Assembly: GCA_027490225.1 (NCBI GenBank) | Contig: JAIXYK010000059.1 | Location: forward strand, 57,977 to 121,976 | Reading direction: 5' to 3' | Length of the DNA stretch: 64,000 nucleotides | Source of the DNA: Bacteroidota bacterium | Lineage (GTDB): Bacteria; Bacteroidota; Bacteroidia; M30B66 | In this document: piece by piece, positions 54,711 through 63,984 of the stretch | Layout: every line of letters starts with the position of its first letter | Numbering within the stretch: position 1 is the stretch's first letter | Program-made: the position numbers and the translations under genes | The notes under the pieces: generated by a model | Database searches by the model: none | What the model was told of the DNA's origin: nothing | The model's input: only the letters and a program-made list of their open reading frames with translations

Positions 54711-55856
54711 CTAATTTTCGTTGTAAATGTTAATTAGTTTTTCAACATAAGCTTCGATTGAATAGTTTTCAGCAAAATTTCTTGCATACCTACCCATTCT
54801 TTCACGTTCAGAATTATTTTCGATAAAGTAGATTATTTTTTCTACAAACTCATCAACAGGTGAATCTTGAGAAATCATAAAACCATTTTTATTGTTTTCA
54901 ATGAGTTCTCTATTTCCAATGCCATCTAAGGAAACTACAGGAAGTCCTGATGCCATTGCCTCCAATAATACTAAACCGAAAGGTTCGTACCACGCAGGAT
55001 GAACATATAAATCTGCTTTCTTTAATTTTTCAGGAATCTCCCCAACATTTCCATGAAAAGTTAATCTTTTTTCTAATCCCCTTTCAATAGTTTTCAGCTT
55101 TAGTTCACTCATTAAAGGACCAAAACCATAAACATCTATTGTAACATTAAAACCTCTATTAACAAGCGTTTCCAAAATAGAAATCAACATAACATGATTC
55201 TTTTTAGGAACTAGATTGGCTATTGAGACAATATGAAAAGGAACATTAGATTTCACATAATCTCTATCAAAATGAAAACTCTTTGTATTGATTGCATTGG
55301 GTAAATAATGAATTTTATCTTTAAAAGAAGGTAATTCTGAAGTGAGGTAATTTTTTACGTCTTTAGAAATGGCAATAAACTGGTTGTTACATTCTTTATA
55401 TTTTGCTAACAACCATTTTCTTTCCCATAAATTTACAAGAATTGATTTCTTAAAAATGGACTTAATGTTAGGTTTTCTTAATTGAATCATATTATCATGT
55501 CCATGCGAGAAATATTTAGCATTTGCAAAAATTTCTGTTCTGCTGAAGATTTCAGCTAAGAAAAGGTGTGAATGAATGATATCTGGTTTAAATTCTTTTA
55601 TCACTCGCACGAAATCATTATTCCTTATTTTAGTTTTTCTAAACAGACTGAAAGCAACGCTATCATTAATAACTTCTACTTCTACGCTGTTTAAGAGTAA
55701 TTGCTTATTAGGAAAATTTGACCATGTTTCATGATAATCTTCAAAACAAACAATCTTTACTATGTGTCCTTTTTTAGTAAGTTGAATTGCAATATTAGCA
55801 ACTAGGATTTCGGCGCCCCCACAACCTAAAAGAGGTATACAAAAAAGTATTCTCAT
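54711..55856 (-). CDS. Family 4-type glycosyltransferase
   Basis: A 381-residue GT-B glycosyltransferase beginning MRILFCIPLLGCGGAEILVA, the typical GT4 acceptor-loop start (GGAE). The donor site is in ADLYVHPAWYEPFGLVLLEA with a second Glu-rich part, GIGNRELIENNKNG. Linkage and sugar are not predictable. It is the last of a minus-strand series (60626 to 54711) with gaps under 12 bases. Confidence 0.9.
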   Translation of the reverse strand: MRILFCIPLLGCGGAEILVANIAIQLTKKGHIVKIVCFEDYHETWSNFPNKQLLLNSVEVEVINDSVAFSLFRKTKIRNNDFVRVIKEFKPDIIHSHLFLAEIFSRTEIFANAKYFSHGHDNMIQLRKPNIKSIFKKSILVNLWERKWLLAKYKECNNQFIAISKDVKNYLTSELPSFKDKIHYLPNAINTKSFHFDRDYVKSNVPFHIVSIANLVPKKNHVMLISILETLVNRGFNVTIDVYGFGPLMSELKLKTIERGLEKRLTFHGNVGEIPEKLKKADLYVHPAWYEPFGLVLLEAMASGLPVVSLDGIGNRELIENNKNGFMISQDSPVDEFVEKIIYFIENNSERERMGRYARNFAENYSIEAYVEKLINIYNEN

Positions 55857-55860
55857 ATTA

Positions 55861-56790
55861 TTAAAACGTATCGTAATCTGCAGCAGTTATATTTAGTTTG
55901 AATTTAGAACTCTCTTTGTTAATTGATTTAATTGTAACATTTAATCCTTTAAGCGGTTCTTGATTTTGATTAAGCAAGTAATCTAAATGACTGCCAGGAG
56001 TTACCTCAAATCTAATATTTGATTGACCAATCAATCGAGCGAATGATTTTACTTCATTTAAGAAGGAAATTGCATTTATATTTCCATTAATTGATACATC
56101 TCCAACATAAAGCCCACCCTCAATTTTTATGAACATAACTAAACTTTTATATTTCACTATAAAATTAGAGTTGTATTCTTTATAATTAAAATATTCTTTA
56201 TTTTTAATTATAAAATTCTTCTCTGATGAAGACCAATTTAAATCAAGGTTTTTAAATTTAAATATTTTGGTAATTGGCAACAACCAGCAATAATTATAAA
56301 TTGAATTTAATCTAAGTTTTGCAAAAATTTTTGCTATTGGAAATCCTTTAACTTTAAAAATATAAACATTCATCTGATGACTTATGTCCCAATTTAAACT
56401 TCTAATAAATCCTGGTTCAGATTGCTCATTTGGAATGGCAAATAAGTAATTAATATTTTTTTCTATTGCATATTTTTCAGCAGCTTTTCCCAAGGCCGCA
56501 AATAGTCCTTTTTTTTGATGCTTTGGATGAGTAATAACATCCGCAAATTGCAAAGCTACTTCCTTTTTATTATTTATTTCTATTAATGTTGCATAGCAAC
56601 CACAATGGGCAGATGGTGCATTGTTTGCATCGAATGCAATAAAAGAATGGTATGATGTTCCTGTGAAGAATGTTTCATTTTTCTTCTTATAAAAGTCATT
56701 TGGAAATATCAATGATCTCGCTTCTTTAAAAAGAACATTTATATAATGAACATTTTCCGGAGTGCATTTTGTGATTTTATATTCATCCAT
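55861..56790 (-). CDS. GNAT-family N-acetyltransferase
   Basis: A 309-residue acetyl-CoA-dependent transferase. The GNAT core is in the N-terminal half: VALQFADVITHPKHQKKGLF contains the acetyl-CoA pyrophosphate loop, followed by AALGKAAEKYAIEKNINYLF. The C-terminal half is AT-rich in coding and of no known fold. In this setting it may acetylate an amino sugar of the glycan, but a role outside it cannot be excluded. It is 4 bases upstream of the glycosyltransferase. Confidence 0.78.
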   Translation of the reverse strand: MDEYKITKCTPENVHYINVLFKEARSLIFPNDFYKKKNETFFTGTSYHSFIAFDANNAPSAHCGCYATLIEINNKKEVALQFADVITHPKHQKKGLFAALGKAAEKYAIEKNINYLFAIPNEQSEPGFIRSLNWDISHQMNVYIFKVKGFPIAKIFAKLRLNSIYNYCWLLPITKIFKFKNLDLNWSSSEKNFIIKNKEYFNYKEYNSNFIVKYKSLVMFIKIEGGLYVGDVSINGNINAISFLNEVKSFARLIGQSNIRFEVTPGSHLDYLLNQNQEPLKGLNVTIKSINKESSKFKLNITAADYDTF

Positions 56791-56801
56791 AATTAGAAAT
56801 A

Positions 56802-57782
56802 CTAGAAATTTATAATTAATTGGTTAGCAGGAGAGTCCCAAGAATACACTCCTTTTCTATCTCTAATTCTATTATCAGTAAAATCTTCTTCAAAATGAAA
56901 TCCTTCTGCAGCTAATTGATATTTGTATCCTAATTCTTCAGCAATATCTAAAGTGGTTCTGTTATATGAACCATCAGGATATCCGATTGAATTGATTTTC
57001 TTTTGAGTTAAGTTTTCTAAGTATTCTTTTACATCTTTTAGTTCTTTTCTTGACTCAGAATTAGTTAAAGTACCAATATTATTGTGAAAATAACCATGCG
57101 CTCCAATTTCTATAAACTCAGATTGACTGCAAGTTAGAATATCTTTATCAGACATTAACTGCCATTTTTCAAACAAATCGGGATTTAGTTTAAACTTAGC
57201 GTCAGCGCCAAATGCTTCCATCATTTGCAATTTGTATTCATAGCTTGTGTTAATCTCTTTTATTATTTTATACAGAGATTCATTTGAATTTAAACTATAA
57301 AATATTCCCTTCCTTTTTTCAAAAACTTCTCCACATATTTTTATATTTTCTTTTCTTGATACTGAGGCTATATTTAAAAAATCTGCCCATAAAATATCAG
57401 ATTTGGTATTGTTCAGACCTGTAATAAAGAAAGTGGCTTTAGTTTTTAACTTTGTAAGAATGGGTAATGCGTTTGTTAAGTTATTGAGATAACCATCATC
57501 AAAAGTTATTGCAAAATTTGGTTTTCCTGAAATAAATCTTTTTTCAAAAAAATCATTTAATGAAATAATGTACGCATGTTTATTCAGATAATTAATATGT
57601 TTTTCAAATGAGTCTTTAGATGTATGCCTACTGTTATAAGTTGTATCTCCATTAGAATCACAACCATGGTACATAAGTATGGTATTTTGTGTGTTTTTTA
57701 ATAAATACTTAGCATATAAAGAAGAATTAAATAAAAAATCATTAGCTTTTCTTTTTACTTTATTCAAGATTCTATCTACCAT
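56802..57782 (-). CDS. Polysaccharide deacetylase family protein (NodB fold)
   Basis: A 326-residue carbohydrate esterase 4-like protein. The NodB motifs are visible: TFDDGYLNNLT (motif 1, catalytic and metal Asp), IGAHGYFHNNIG (motif 2, metal histidines) and SIGYPDGSYN (motif 3). No signal peptide is seen, and the N-terminus is basic. It may deacetylate an N-acetyl sugar of the glycan or a lipid-linked precursor. The start overlaps the preceding glycosyltransferase gene by 11 bases. Confidence 0.85.
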   Translation of the reverse strand: MVDRILNKVKRKANDFLFNSSLYAKYLLKNTQNTILMYHGCDSNGDTTYNSRHTSKDSFEKHINYLNKHAYIISLNDFFEKRFISGKPNFAITFDDGYLNNLTNALPILTKLKTKATFFITGLNNTKSDILWADFLNIASVSRKENIKICGEVFEKRKGIFYSLNSNESLYKIIKEINTSYEYKLQMMEAFGADAKFKLNPDLFEKWQLMSDKDILTCSQSEFIEIGAHGYFHNNIGTLTNSESRKELKDVKEYLENLTQKKINSIGYPDGSYNRTTLDIAEELGYKYQLAAEGFHFEEDFTDNRIRDRKGVYSWDSPANQLIINF

Positions 57783-58680
57783 TTTTCTGTTTAATTAAAA
57801 ATTTACTTAAAATCATATATAATCTTTCCTTATTTCTGTAATTTATTTTATAATAAAATGATTGGATAAGCATTTTTACCATCATTTTATTATTTCTAAT
57901 AAACTCGAAATGTCTTGCCATATTAAAAGAACATTCTGCAAGTAAAAAATTCTTAATATTTTGGGGTATTTGTTTTGAAATTTCTTTGTATTTACTGTGT
58001 TTAAAAAGCCTAATTAATCCTTTATATCTAGAAAGATATGAATTTTTGCTTAGATCGACTGAGTTACCATCGTGAACTCTATAAAATAATGAATATGAGT
58101 TAACTTGAAAAACTGGAAATTTAGTTGCTATACTTACCCAAAGTACAAGGTCTTCAACAATTACAATTTCAGGATCAAACTGAAAGTAATTAAAAATTTC
58201 CTTATGAATGCATACTCTGGATGGTGTAATAGGGTTAAGTAAAACGTATTGGAATTCCATGCTATTTTCCATTCGAGGAATTTCTGGTTTTTCTATACCT
58301 TTTTCTGAAAAATAAAGAATGTCGGTAAAAAAAAGGGCAACTGGTTTTTCCCTTTTTATAATATCATTATAAATATTTTGTAAATGATCTGCATTGAAGA
58401 AATCATCACTATCAAGAAACAGAAGATACTGTCCATTTGCTAACGATGCTCCATTATTTCTTGCGACACTTCTTTCAGAATTTTGTTGATAGAAGTACTT
58501 AATTTTTAATTGATTTTTTGCAATTTCCTCAATAACTACTTTAGTGTTATCTTTAGAGCCGTCATCTATTATAAGAATTTCCCAATCTGTAAATGTTTGA
58601 TTTTCTATACTCTTTATTGTTTCAGGTAATATGAAAGCTCTATTGTATGTAGGAATAATTACAGAAAAAAAAGGCTTCAT
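57772..58680 (-). CDS. Family 2 glycosyltransferase
   Basis: A 302-residue GT-A enzyme beginning MKPFFSVIIPTYNRAFILPE. The nucleotide-binding acid is in EILIIDDGSKDNT, and the metal-binding DxD is DSDD in YLLFLDSDDFFN. No transmembrane segment is seen. The C-terminal part is Lys/Tyr-rich. It is separated from the next gene upstream by one base. Confidence 0.9.
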   Translation of the reverse strand: MKPFFSVIIPTYNRAFILPETIKSIENQTFTDWEILIIDDGSKDNTKVVIEEIAKNQLKIKYFYQQNSERSVARNNGASLANGQYLLFLDSDDFFNADHLQNIYNDIIKREKPVALFFTDILYFSEKGIEKPEIPRMENSMEFQYVLLNPITPSRVCIHKEIFNYFQFDPEIVIVEDLVLWVSIATKFPVFQVNSYSLFYRVHDGNSVDLSKNSYLSRYKGLIRLFKHSKYKEISKQIPQNIKNFLLAECSFNMARHFEFIRNNKMMVKMLIQSFYYKINYRNKERLYMILSKFLIKQKNGR

Positions 58681-58681
58681 A

Positions 58682-59707
58682 TTATTTAGTGAATGCAGAT
58701 TTAACTCTGAATTTAAGCTTAGAAACTGTATTTAAGTTAAAATACTTGCTGAAAGGTGCTTCATGAAATCGTTTGAAACCCTGGTTTTTTATATTTTTAT
58801 TTTGGTAACATAAGTGAAACCATTTTTCAGAGATATAGGCTCTAAATTCATCAATTGGAACAAAAGCAGATTTATCATTTGCAATAATTATATTATTTAA
58901 TAATTCTTCTAAAATATTAAATTCAACCTCATTAAAATGCCATTCAGGGTCAGCAAATCTAGTATAAATATCAGTCTGAGTTTGACTTAGTTCAATTCCC
59001 ATTTTTCGGAATTGATTTTGCTTCACTCTGGTACAAGTTTCGCTCATCGACTGTGAATACTGGTTAGTAATGTTTCGCGGATGGTCTCTTTTTCTTACAA
59101 GCATTTCCGGGAAGTTGGAAATTTTACAATATTGGCTTAATCTGACCCAAAAGTCATAATCTTCCCCATTTACTTGGTTAGGGTCAAATTGTAAATTATA
59201 TTTCTCAATTATTTCTTTTTTAATTACTGCAGTTGGATGTGAAATATGAGTTTGGTATAAATGCCTAATTCTAATTTCTGAGTCGATAGTACTATATTTT
59301 ACTATTTTACTTGGAATATTTTCACCAAAATCTTCAAACCACGATCCAATTAATCCATATTGAGGGTTTTCTAATAAAAAATTTATTTGGGCTTCAATTC
59401 TATGATTTAGACTTATATCATCCTGGTCCATTCTCACAATAAATTCGCCTTTGGATTCCCTTAATCCAATATTCAATGAAGCAATTAGACCTTTATTAGT
59501 TTCATTTTCTATAAGTCTAATTCTTTTATCATCAAATGACTTAATAATTTTTACACTTTCATCTGTTGACCCATCATTTATTATTAAAAATTCAAAATTT
59601 TCATAAGACTGATTCAATATACTGGCTATTGCGTCATTTAAGTATTTTCCTGCATTATATACTGGCATTAAAACAGTAACAATGGGACTCTTTAAATTTT
59701 TATTCAT
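58682..59707 (-). CDS. Family 2 glycosyltransferase
   Basis: A 341-residue GT-A enzyme: VTVLMPVYNAGKYLNDAIAS, then FEFLIINDGSTDES, and the metal-binding DQDD in FIVRMDQDDISLNHR. A later HPTAVIKKEI and NGEDYDFWVRLSQY match the acceptor and base region of this group. No membrane segments. It is one base after the upstream epimerase gene and part of the same run. Confidence 0.9.
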   Translation of the reverse strand: MNKNLKSPIVTVLMPVYNAGKYLNDAIASILNQSYENFEFLIINDGSTDESVKIIKSFDDKRIRLIENETNKGLIASLNIGLRESKGEFIVRMDQDDISLNHRIEAQINFLLENPQYGLIGSWFEDFGENIPSKIVKYSTIDSEIRIRHLYQTHISHPTAVIKKEIIEKYNLQFDPNQVNGEDYDFWVRLSQYCKISNFPEMLVRKRDHPRNITNQYSQSMSETCTRVKQNQFRKMGIELSQTQTDIYTRFADPEWHFNEVEFNILEELLNNIIIANDKSAFVPIDEFRAYISEKWFHLCYQNKNIKNQGFKRFHEAPFSKYFNLNTVSKLKFRVKSAFTK

Positions 59708-59708
59708 G

Positions 59709-60626
59709 TTAATTTTTTGAAATTGTTTCCCATAAATCTTTAATTCCGTTTGTTAAAGACACAGTTGGTTTCCAACCAATTTCATTTCTTATTTTAGATA
59801 TATCTAATACATTTGAAGGCACATCAGTAATCCTTGAAGGATAATAATTAATATCCATTTTTCTCTGAATAGTATTTTCAATTAAATACAATAAATCTTT
59901 AACAGAAACACCCTCACCAGAGCCGATGTTATATATTTTTTGCCAATTATTACTTTTAAGTATTTCATTTACAGCAAAACACAAATCAGAGATATGCAAA
60001 TAATCTCTGACAATCGAACCATCTCCCCAAATATCGATAGCTTGATTATTTAATATCTTTCCCATAGCTACAACTATAAGACCTTGTTTTGAATGTACTT
60101 TTTGTCCTCTACCATAAGGGTTGGAAGGTCGTACAATAACATATTTTAAATTATTTAATCTCCCTTGTAATTGAATATATTCTTCGATTAATAATTTAGA
60201 AAATCCATAATAATTATGGGGTTTTAATTTCTCCTCTTCATTAATTAACGGCATATTACATTTACCATAAACAGTTCCACCTGAAGAAAAGAAAATAAGT
60301 TTATCGGAATTATTTTCTAACATTATTTTAATTAATTCAAAGTTAGCAAACGAATTCAGATCTTTACTATTATTAAATTCTCCATAATCAGATGATGGTA
60401 TTAGAGTAGAAACTAATTGAATAACAACATCGAATTTTTCTTTTCTGAAAAGAGATCCAAGAAAATTCGTGTCTGAAAAATTCCCCTGAATAAATTTTAT
60501 GTTTGAATTCTGATCTATTGCATTAAACTGGTCTACTATTGTAACCTTGAAACCTTGCTCATTTAAAATGAGAGAAAGATTTGAGCCAATAAAACCGGCC
60601 CCTCCAATAATTAGAATCGAATTCAT
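59709..60626 (-). CDS. NAD-dependent epimerase/dehydratase (extended SDR)
   Basis: A 305-residue sugar-nucleotide enzyme. The NAD(P)-binding motif GGAGFIGSN is near residues 8-16, the catalytic YxxxK is YYGFSK and the preceding active-site Ser/Thr is in FFSSGGTVYGK. RPSNPYGRGQ and GDGSIVRDYLHISDL are typical of UDP-hexose 4-epimerases and dehydratases, but the precise substrate is open. First gene of the run 60626 to 54711, behind a 393-base gap. Confidence 0.88.
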   Translation of the reverse strand: MNSILIIGGAGFIGSNLSLILNEQGFKVTIVDQFNAIDQNSNIKFIQGNFSDTNFLGSLFRKEKFDVVIQLVSTLIPSSDYGEFNNSKDLNSFANFELIKIMLENNSDKLIFFSSGGTVYGKCNMPLINEEEKLKPHNYYGFSKLLIEEYIQLQGRLNNLKYVIVRPSNPYGRGQKVHSKQGLIVVAMGKILNNQAIDIWGDGSIVRDYLHISDLCFAVNEILKSNNWQKIYNIGSGEGVSVKDLLYLIENTIQRKMDINYYPSRITDVPSNVLDISKIRNEIGWKPTVSLTNGIKDLWETISKN

Positions 60627-61019
60627 AGCGCGCTAAGGTAATATAAAATTATAATTTCAACCAACATTTTAGTATGTGGTCTTTTCATATGCTTTTTAAT
60701 ACTTATTCTTGCTTACAACAATATTCATTAAATTTGTATTTAGCCTATTTACCAATAATTTAGATTATTCAATTATCTTTAAAATAGTAATCAACTACAT
60801 GTTAAATCTTTATCAAGTTATGAATTTGCATTATTAATGTAAGTTTACTTGTTTGATTTTATCTGAATATTGCTAATTGATTAAGCAAACTTGTTTAATT
60901 AAATTGGTTAAATATTAGCTAAATCAATATTATTCTTAAAATTGATAAAAGATTAGGCTCCCAAAGTTCGCTTTTCTTATTTGAATAAATGACTGCTTCC
61001 AATTTTCTTATTGGAATTA
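60627..61019. other. AT-rich intergenic region
   Basis: No open reading frame or RNA gene was recognised in these 393 bases. A weak inverted repeat (TTCCAAT/ATTGGAA at 60997-61016) follows the GDP-fucose-synthase-like gene but lacks a T-run on the gene's strand. The promoter of the downstream epimerase run should lie here, but no clear TAnnTTTG is found on the minus strand. Confidence 0.5.
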
Positions 61020-62027
61020 TTATTTTTCTATAAACTTATTCTTTTGTAAAATTATCTCATCGTAGTGCTCGAGATACCATTTATATGTGTTTTTAAGTCC
61101 TGTTCTAAAGTTTATAATTGGGTCGAATCCAAATGCAGCTTTTGCTTTAGAGATATCAAGCAACCTTCTAGGTTGTCCATTAGGCTTTAAAGTATCCCAT
61201 TTTATTTCTCCTTTAAATTCTGTTTCTTCTTTAAGTATTTCCATTAGTTCTAAAATGGTAATCTCCTTGCCAGATCCGATATTAATAGGGCCAGCATCAT
61301 CATGCAGTGCAGCTGCTCTCACAATTCCATCTGCTGCATCTGAAACATAAACAAAATCTCTAGAAGGAGAACCATCTCCCCATGCAATAATTTTCGCATC
61401 ATTATTTCTTCTAGCGTTATCCATTTTTTTTATAATGGCCGGAATAACATGCGAAGTTTGCTCTCTAAAATCGTCTCCTGGCCCATATAAATTAGTTACT
61501 AAGAGATTTATAGTTGGCATTCCATACTCTCTGGTTACGGCATCAGCGTAAACCATTACGGCTTTTTTTGAAACACCGTATGGAGCATTTGTTTCTTCAG
61601 GATAACCATTCCAAAGATCTTCTTCTTTGAAAGGAGCGGAAACAATTTTTGGATAACTGCAAACTGTTCCAATATTAACAAGCTTCTCAATTTTAGTTCT
61701 TCGCGAAGCTTCAATTATATTAAGCCCCAACATCATATTATCATAAAAATAAGCTGCGGGATGAGCCATATTGTCGCCAATACCACCTAACCTTGCAGCT
61801 AGATGAACAACAATTTGTGGTTTGTACTTTTCTAACATTTCAATTGCAGCATCTAAATTTCTGAGGTCATATTCTGTTGATCTAGGTGCAATTATGTTTT
61901 CTTCAATTACATTATATCTCTTTAAAGCGCCAATTACTTCTTTCCCCAGAAAACCATTACCCCCTGTAATAAGGATGCGTTTATTGCTAAAATCTATTGT
62001 CTTTTTCAATGTTTGATGTGTTTGCAA
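61020..62027 (-). CDS. GDP-L-fucose synthase-like NAD-dependent epimerase/reductase
   Basis: A 335-residue SDR enzyme. The NADP site is ITGGNGFLGKEV. The GDP-fucose-synthase-like features are VVHLAARLGGIGDNMAHPA, the active-site Ser in IGTVCSYPKI and YxxxK in APYGVSKKA, with TNLYGPGDDF and HVIPAIIKK. It would convert a GDP-4-keto-6-deoxymannose-type intermediate, but the GDP-mannose dehydratase gene is not visible. It is flanked by gaps of 393 and 556 bases. Confidence 0.85.
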   Translation of the reverse strand: MQTHQTLKKTIDFSNKRILITGGNGFLGKEVIGALKRYNVIEENIIAPRSTEYDLRNLDAAIEMLEKYKPQIVVHLAARLGGIGDNMAHPAAYFYDNMMLGLNIIEASRRTKIEKLVNIGTVCSYPKIVSAPFKEEDLWNGYPEETNAPYGVSKKAVMVYADAVTREYGMPTINLLVTNLYGPGDDFREQTSHVIPAIIKKMDNARRNNDAKIIAWGDGSPSRDFVYVSDAADGIVRAAALHDDAGPINIGSGKEITILELMEILKEETEFKGEIKWDTLKPNGQPRRLLDISKAKAAFGFDPIINFRTGLKNTYKWYLEHYDEIILQKNKFIEK

Positions 62028-62583
62028 ATGTTAAATAATTTTTATTTTACCTTTTAGTATTGAGGTAGTAAAAATACAAAACCTCCATAATTATACGAAT
62101 TAATAAGAGAATAAAAGTAGTCAAATTTGTTTTCAAATAAAGCGAAATTTGAACCTAAGTCAATACTATATTTGTTTTTCAAATAAAATTCATTTAAAAA
62201 AATCTAAGAAATTAAATCGATTACATTTAACTTCTTGGATTATTTTATTCAATAAACTAATAAAGATGTTTATTCAAAAAATAAATTCAAGCCCACCTTG
62301 AAATATAAAGTTTCAAATTAAATACAATTGTTAATTTATTCCTTGGTTAAATTTATCAAGTTGGAATTTAAGTAGATTTCTTTAAATTCCAAATTGTATA
62401 TTGAAATAACTTTTGAGTAATGCCTTAAGATTTAGCTCTTTTACTAACAAAAGTAAATTACCAAAGAAATATGTAAATTAAAAGAAACTCATTTTTTAAT
62501 TGTAAAAAGGGTAACATATCGAAAGATATTCAATTATTGTTTTTTAAAGAAATAACATTTGTAAATTTAAAATCATTTTATTT
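62028..62583. other. AT-rich intergenic region
   Basis: These 556 bases contain no gene, terminator or repeat that I can support. Several stop codons interrupt all frames. The region is more AT-rich than the adjacent genes. It must contain the promoter of the GDP-fucose-synthase-like gene, but no perfect TAnnTTTG is seen close to it. Confidence 0.5.
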
Positions 62584-63489
62584 TCAGATGTAATTATTTA
62601 ATTTTTTTATTACTTTCTTGATGAATTTCGATTTCGCTAATATATACATGTAAATTATTGGATCAGATTCTACATTTTTATAATACATTTTTATTTCGTT
62701 AATTGATTTTACTTCATGCTTATCAAGTATGTCAATTAACACAGTTCGAAATAGTTTAATGTTTTCTTTATTAAGCGATGATTTAAGTTTTTTAAAACAA
62801 TAGAAAAATTCGAATATTTCAATTTTTCTATTATCCTTTAATGATGTAGTTAATTGCGTCTCTAAATCTACACAAGTAACAATCAATCTATCTAAAATTC
62901 TGAATATTTTATATTTCAAAATTACTTGGGCATAGAATTCAATATCAACAAGCCATATTAAAGACTTATCAAATTTTACATTAAGGTTTCTTCTGAAAAT
63001 TGTTGCAGATGGAGCACCTATAACGTTAGCAGAAAAAAGATTAATTGGATGTGTCAATAATGAGTCAATATATTTTTCATTGGGCTCATAATGAATTATT
63101 TCCTTCGTTTTAGTTTTGTAAATTATTGTTGAGCAAAAAAAGAAATCGAATTCACTATTTTTTGAAATAGAATTGTGCATTACTTCTAATGATTCATCAT
63201 TTGCAAAATAGTCATCATGATGCATAATTTTTACCCATTCACCTGTCGCTTTTTCTATTGAATTATTCCAGTTTTCAGGAGAACCCAATGGAAGATTATT
63301 TTTGTAAAATTTTACTTTGAAAGGCCAATTAGCATTTGCTATAAGTTCAACTGAGTTATCATGTGTATCATCAGAAATAATCACTTCAAAGTTTTTGAAG
63401 GTTTGACTTTCAATAGACTTTAAAAGATTCTTTAGTAATTCTGGTTGTTTATATGTAGGAATGCAAATTGAGAAAAAAGGAGTTTCCAT
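62584..63489 (-). CDS. Family 2 glycosyltransferase
   Basis: A 301-residue GT-A enzyme. It begins METPFFSICIPTYKQPELLK, has FEVIISDDTHDNS in the nucleotide-binding loop and the metal motif HHDD in VKIMHHDDYFANDE. It shows the HPINLFSANVIGAPSATIFR acceptor segment and an AT-rich, Lys/Ile-heavy C-terminus (KSKFIKKVIKKLNNYI). No transmembrane segment. It stands alone, with gaps of 556 and 369 bases on either side. Confidence 0.88.
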   Translation of the reverse strand: METPFFSICIPTYKQPELLKNLLKSIESQTFKNFEVIISDDTHDNSVELIANANWPFKVKFYKNNLPLGSPENWNNSIEKATGEWVKIMHHDDYFANDESLEVMHNSISKNSEFDFFFCSTIIYKTKTKEIIHYEPNEKYIDSLLTHPINLFSANVIGAPSATIFRRNLNVKFDKSLIWLVDIEFYAQVILKYKIFRILDRLIVTCVDLETQLTTSLKDNRKIEIFEFFYCFKKLKSSLNKENIKLFRTVLIDILDKHEVKSINEIKMYYKNVESDPIIYMYILAKSKFIKKVIKKLNNYI

Positions 63490-63858
63490 TCACTGTCTTT
63501 ATAATTGTTTAAATTAAGTATTGAATAATGTCTTGCTACAATTGAAATATTTTACAGCTTTAATTTGTGAATGTTAACTTATTTCAATACACCAACGAAA
63601 GTCGAATAAGTTGCATCAAAAGTAAACTTTTAATTTTTAACACAAATTCTGCTTTTCGGATTTTATATTTAAAACTGTCAAGTGATATGTAATTTATTTT
63701 TTTAAACAATATTCTTGAAATTGTTGTTTATCCGATGTAGCGTTAGTTTGATTAACAGAGGGTTTCAGTTTTTTGAAACCTTCTGTTTTTATGATTTGTT
63801 AGAACTATTTTACCTAAAACCCTGCGGATTCTTTTAATCTAAACGGAAGTTTAAAGAA
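63490..63858. other. Intergenic region with an orphan plus-strand terminator
   Basis: No gene was recognised in this stretch. It contains the hairpin described at 63754-63790 and a second inverted repeat, GATTCTTT (63831-63838)/AAAGAATC (63853-63860), next to the broken PIG-L fragment. No plus-strand gene ends here that would need the terminator. Confidence 0.5.
63754..63790 (+). terminator. Terminator-like hairpin without an obvious gene
   Basis: AACAGAgGGTTTCA (63754-63767) pairs with TGAAACCtTCTGTT (63774-63787) over a 6-base loop, with one mismatched pair in the stem, and the T-run TTTTT follows on the plus strand. On the minus strand there is no U-run after it. It may end an unrecognised small RNA or be the relic of a lost gene. 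Confidence 0.6.
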
Positions 63859-63984
63859 TCATTTGTTTCTATTCATTTTAATAAACTCTGTAATAAGTCT
63901 ATTCATAGTAGCTCCGCAGCCGAGTAGTTCGTCATCTGGATGTGCAACTACCAATAAGATTAGTTTATTGTTAAAATCAATCAT
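63859..63984 (-). pseudogene. N-terminal fragment of a PIG-L/LmbE-family deacetylase
   Basis: The minus strand encodes 41 residues from an ATG at 63984, including ILLVVAHPDDELLGCGATMN, the Zn-binding AHPDDE motif of the PIG-L de-N-acetylase family. Similarity to the family ends around LITEF, and a stop follows seven codons later (KMNRNK). A complete member has 220 or more residues, so this is a remnant, cut by a deletion or recombination. No continuation was recognised downstream in any frame. It lies at the end of the glycan cluster, where such enzymes are common. Confidence 0.75.

Noticed and set aside
60997..61016. Inverted repeat after the GDP-fucose-synthase-like gene as terminator
   Set aside because: Seven AT-rich pairs only, and no T-run on the strand of the gene.
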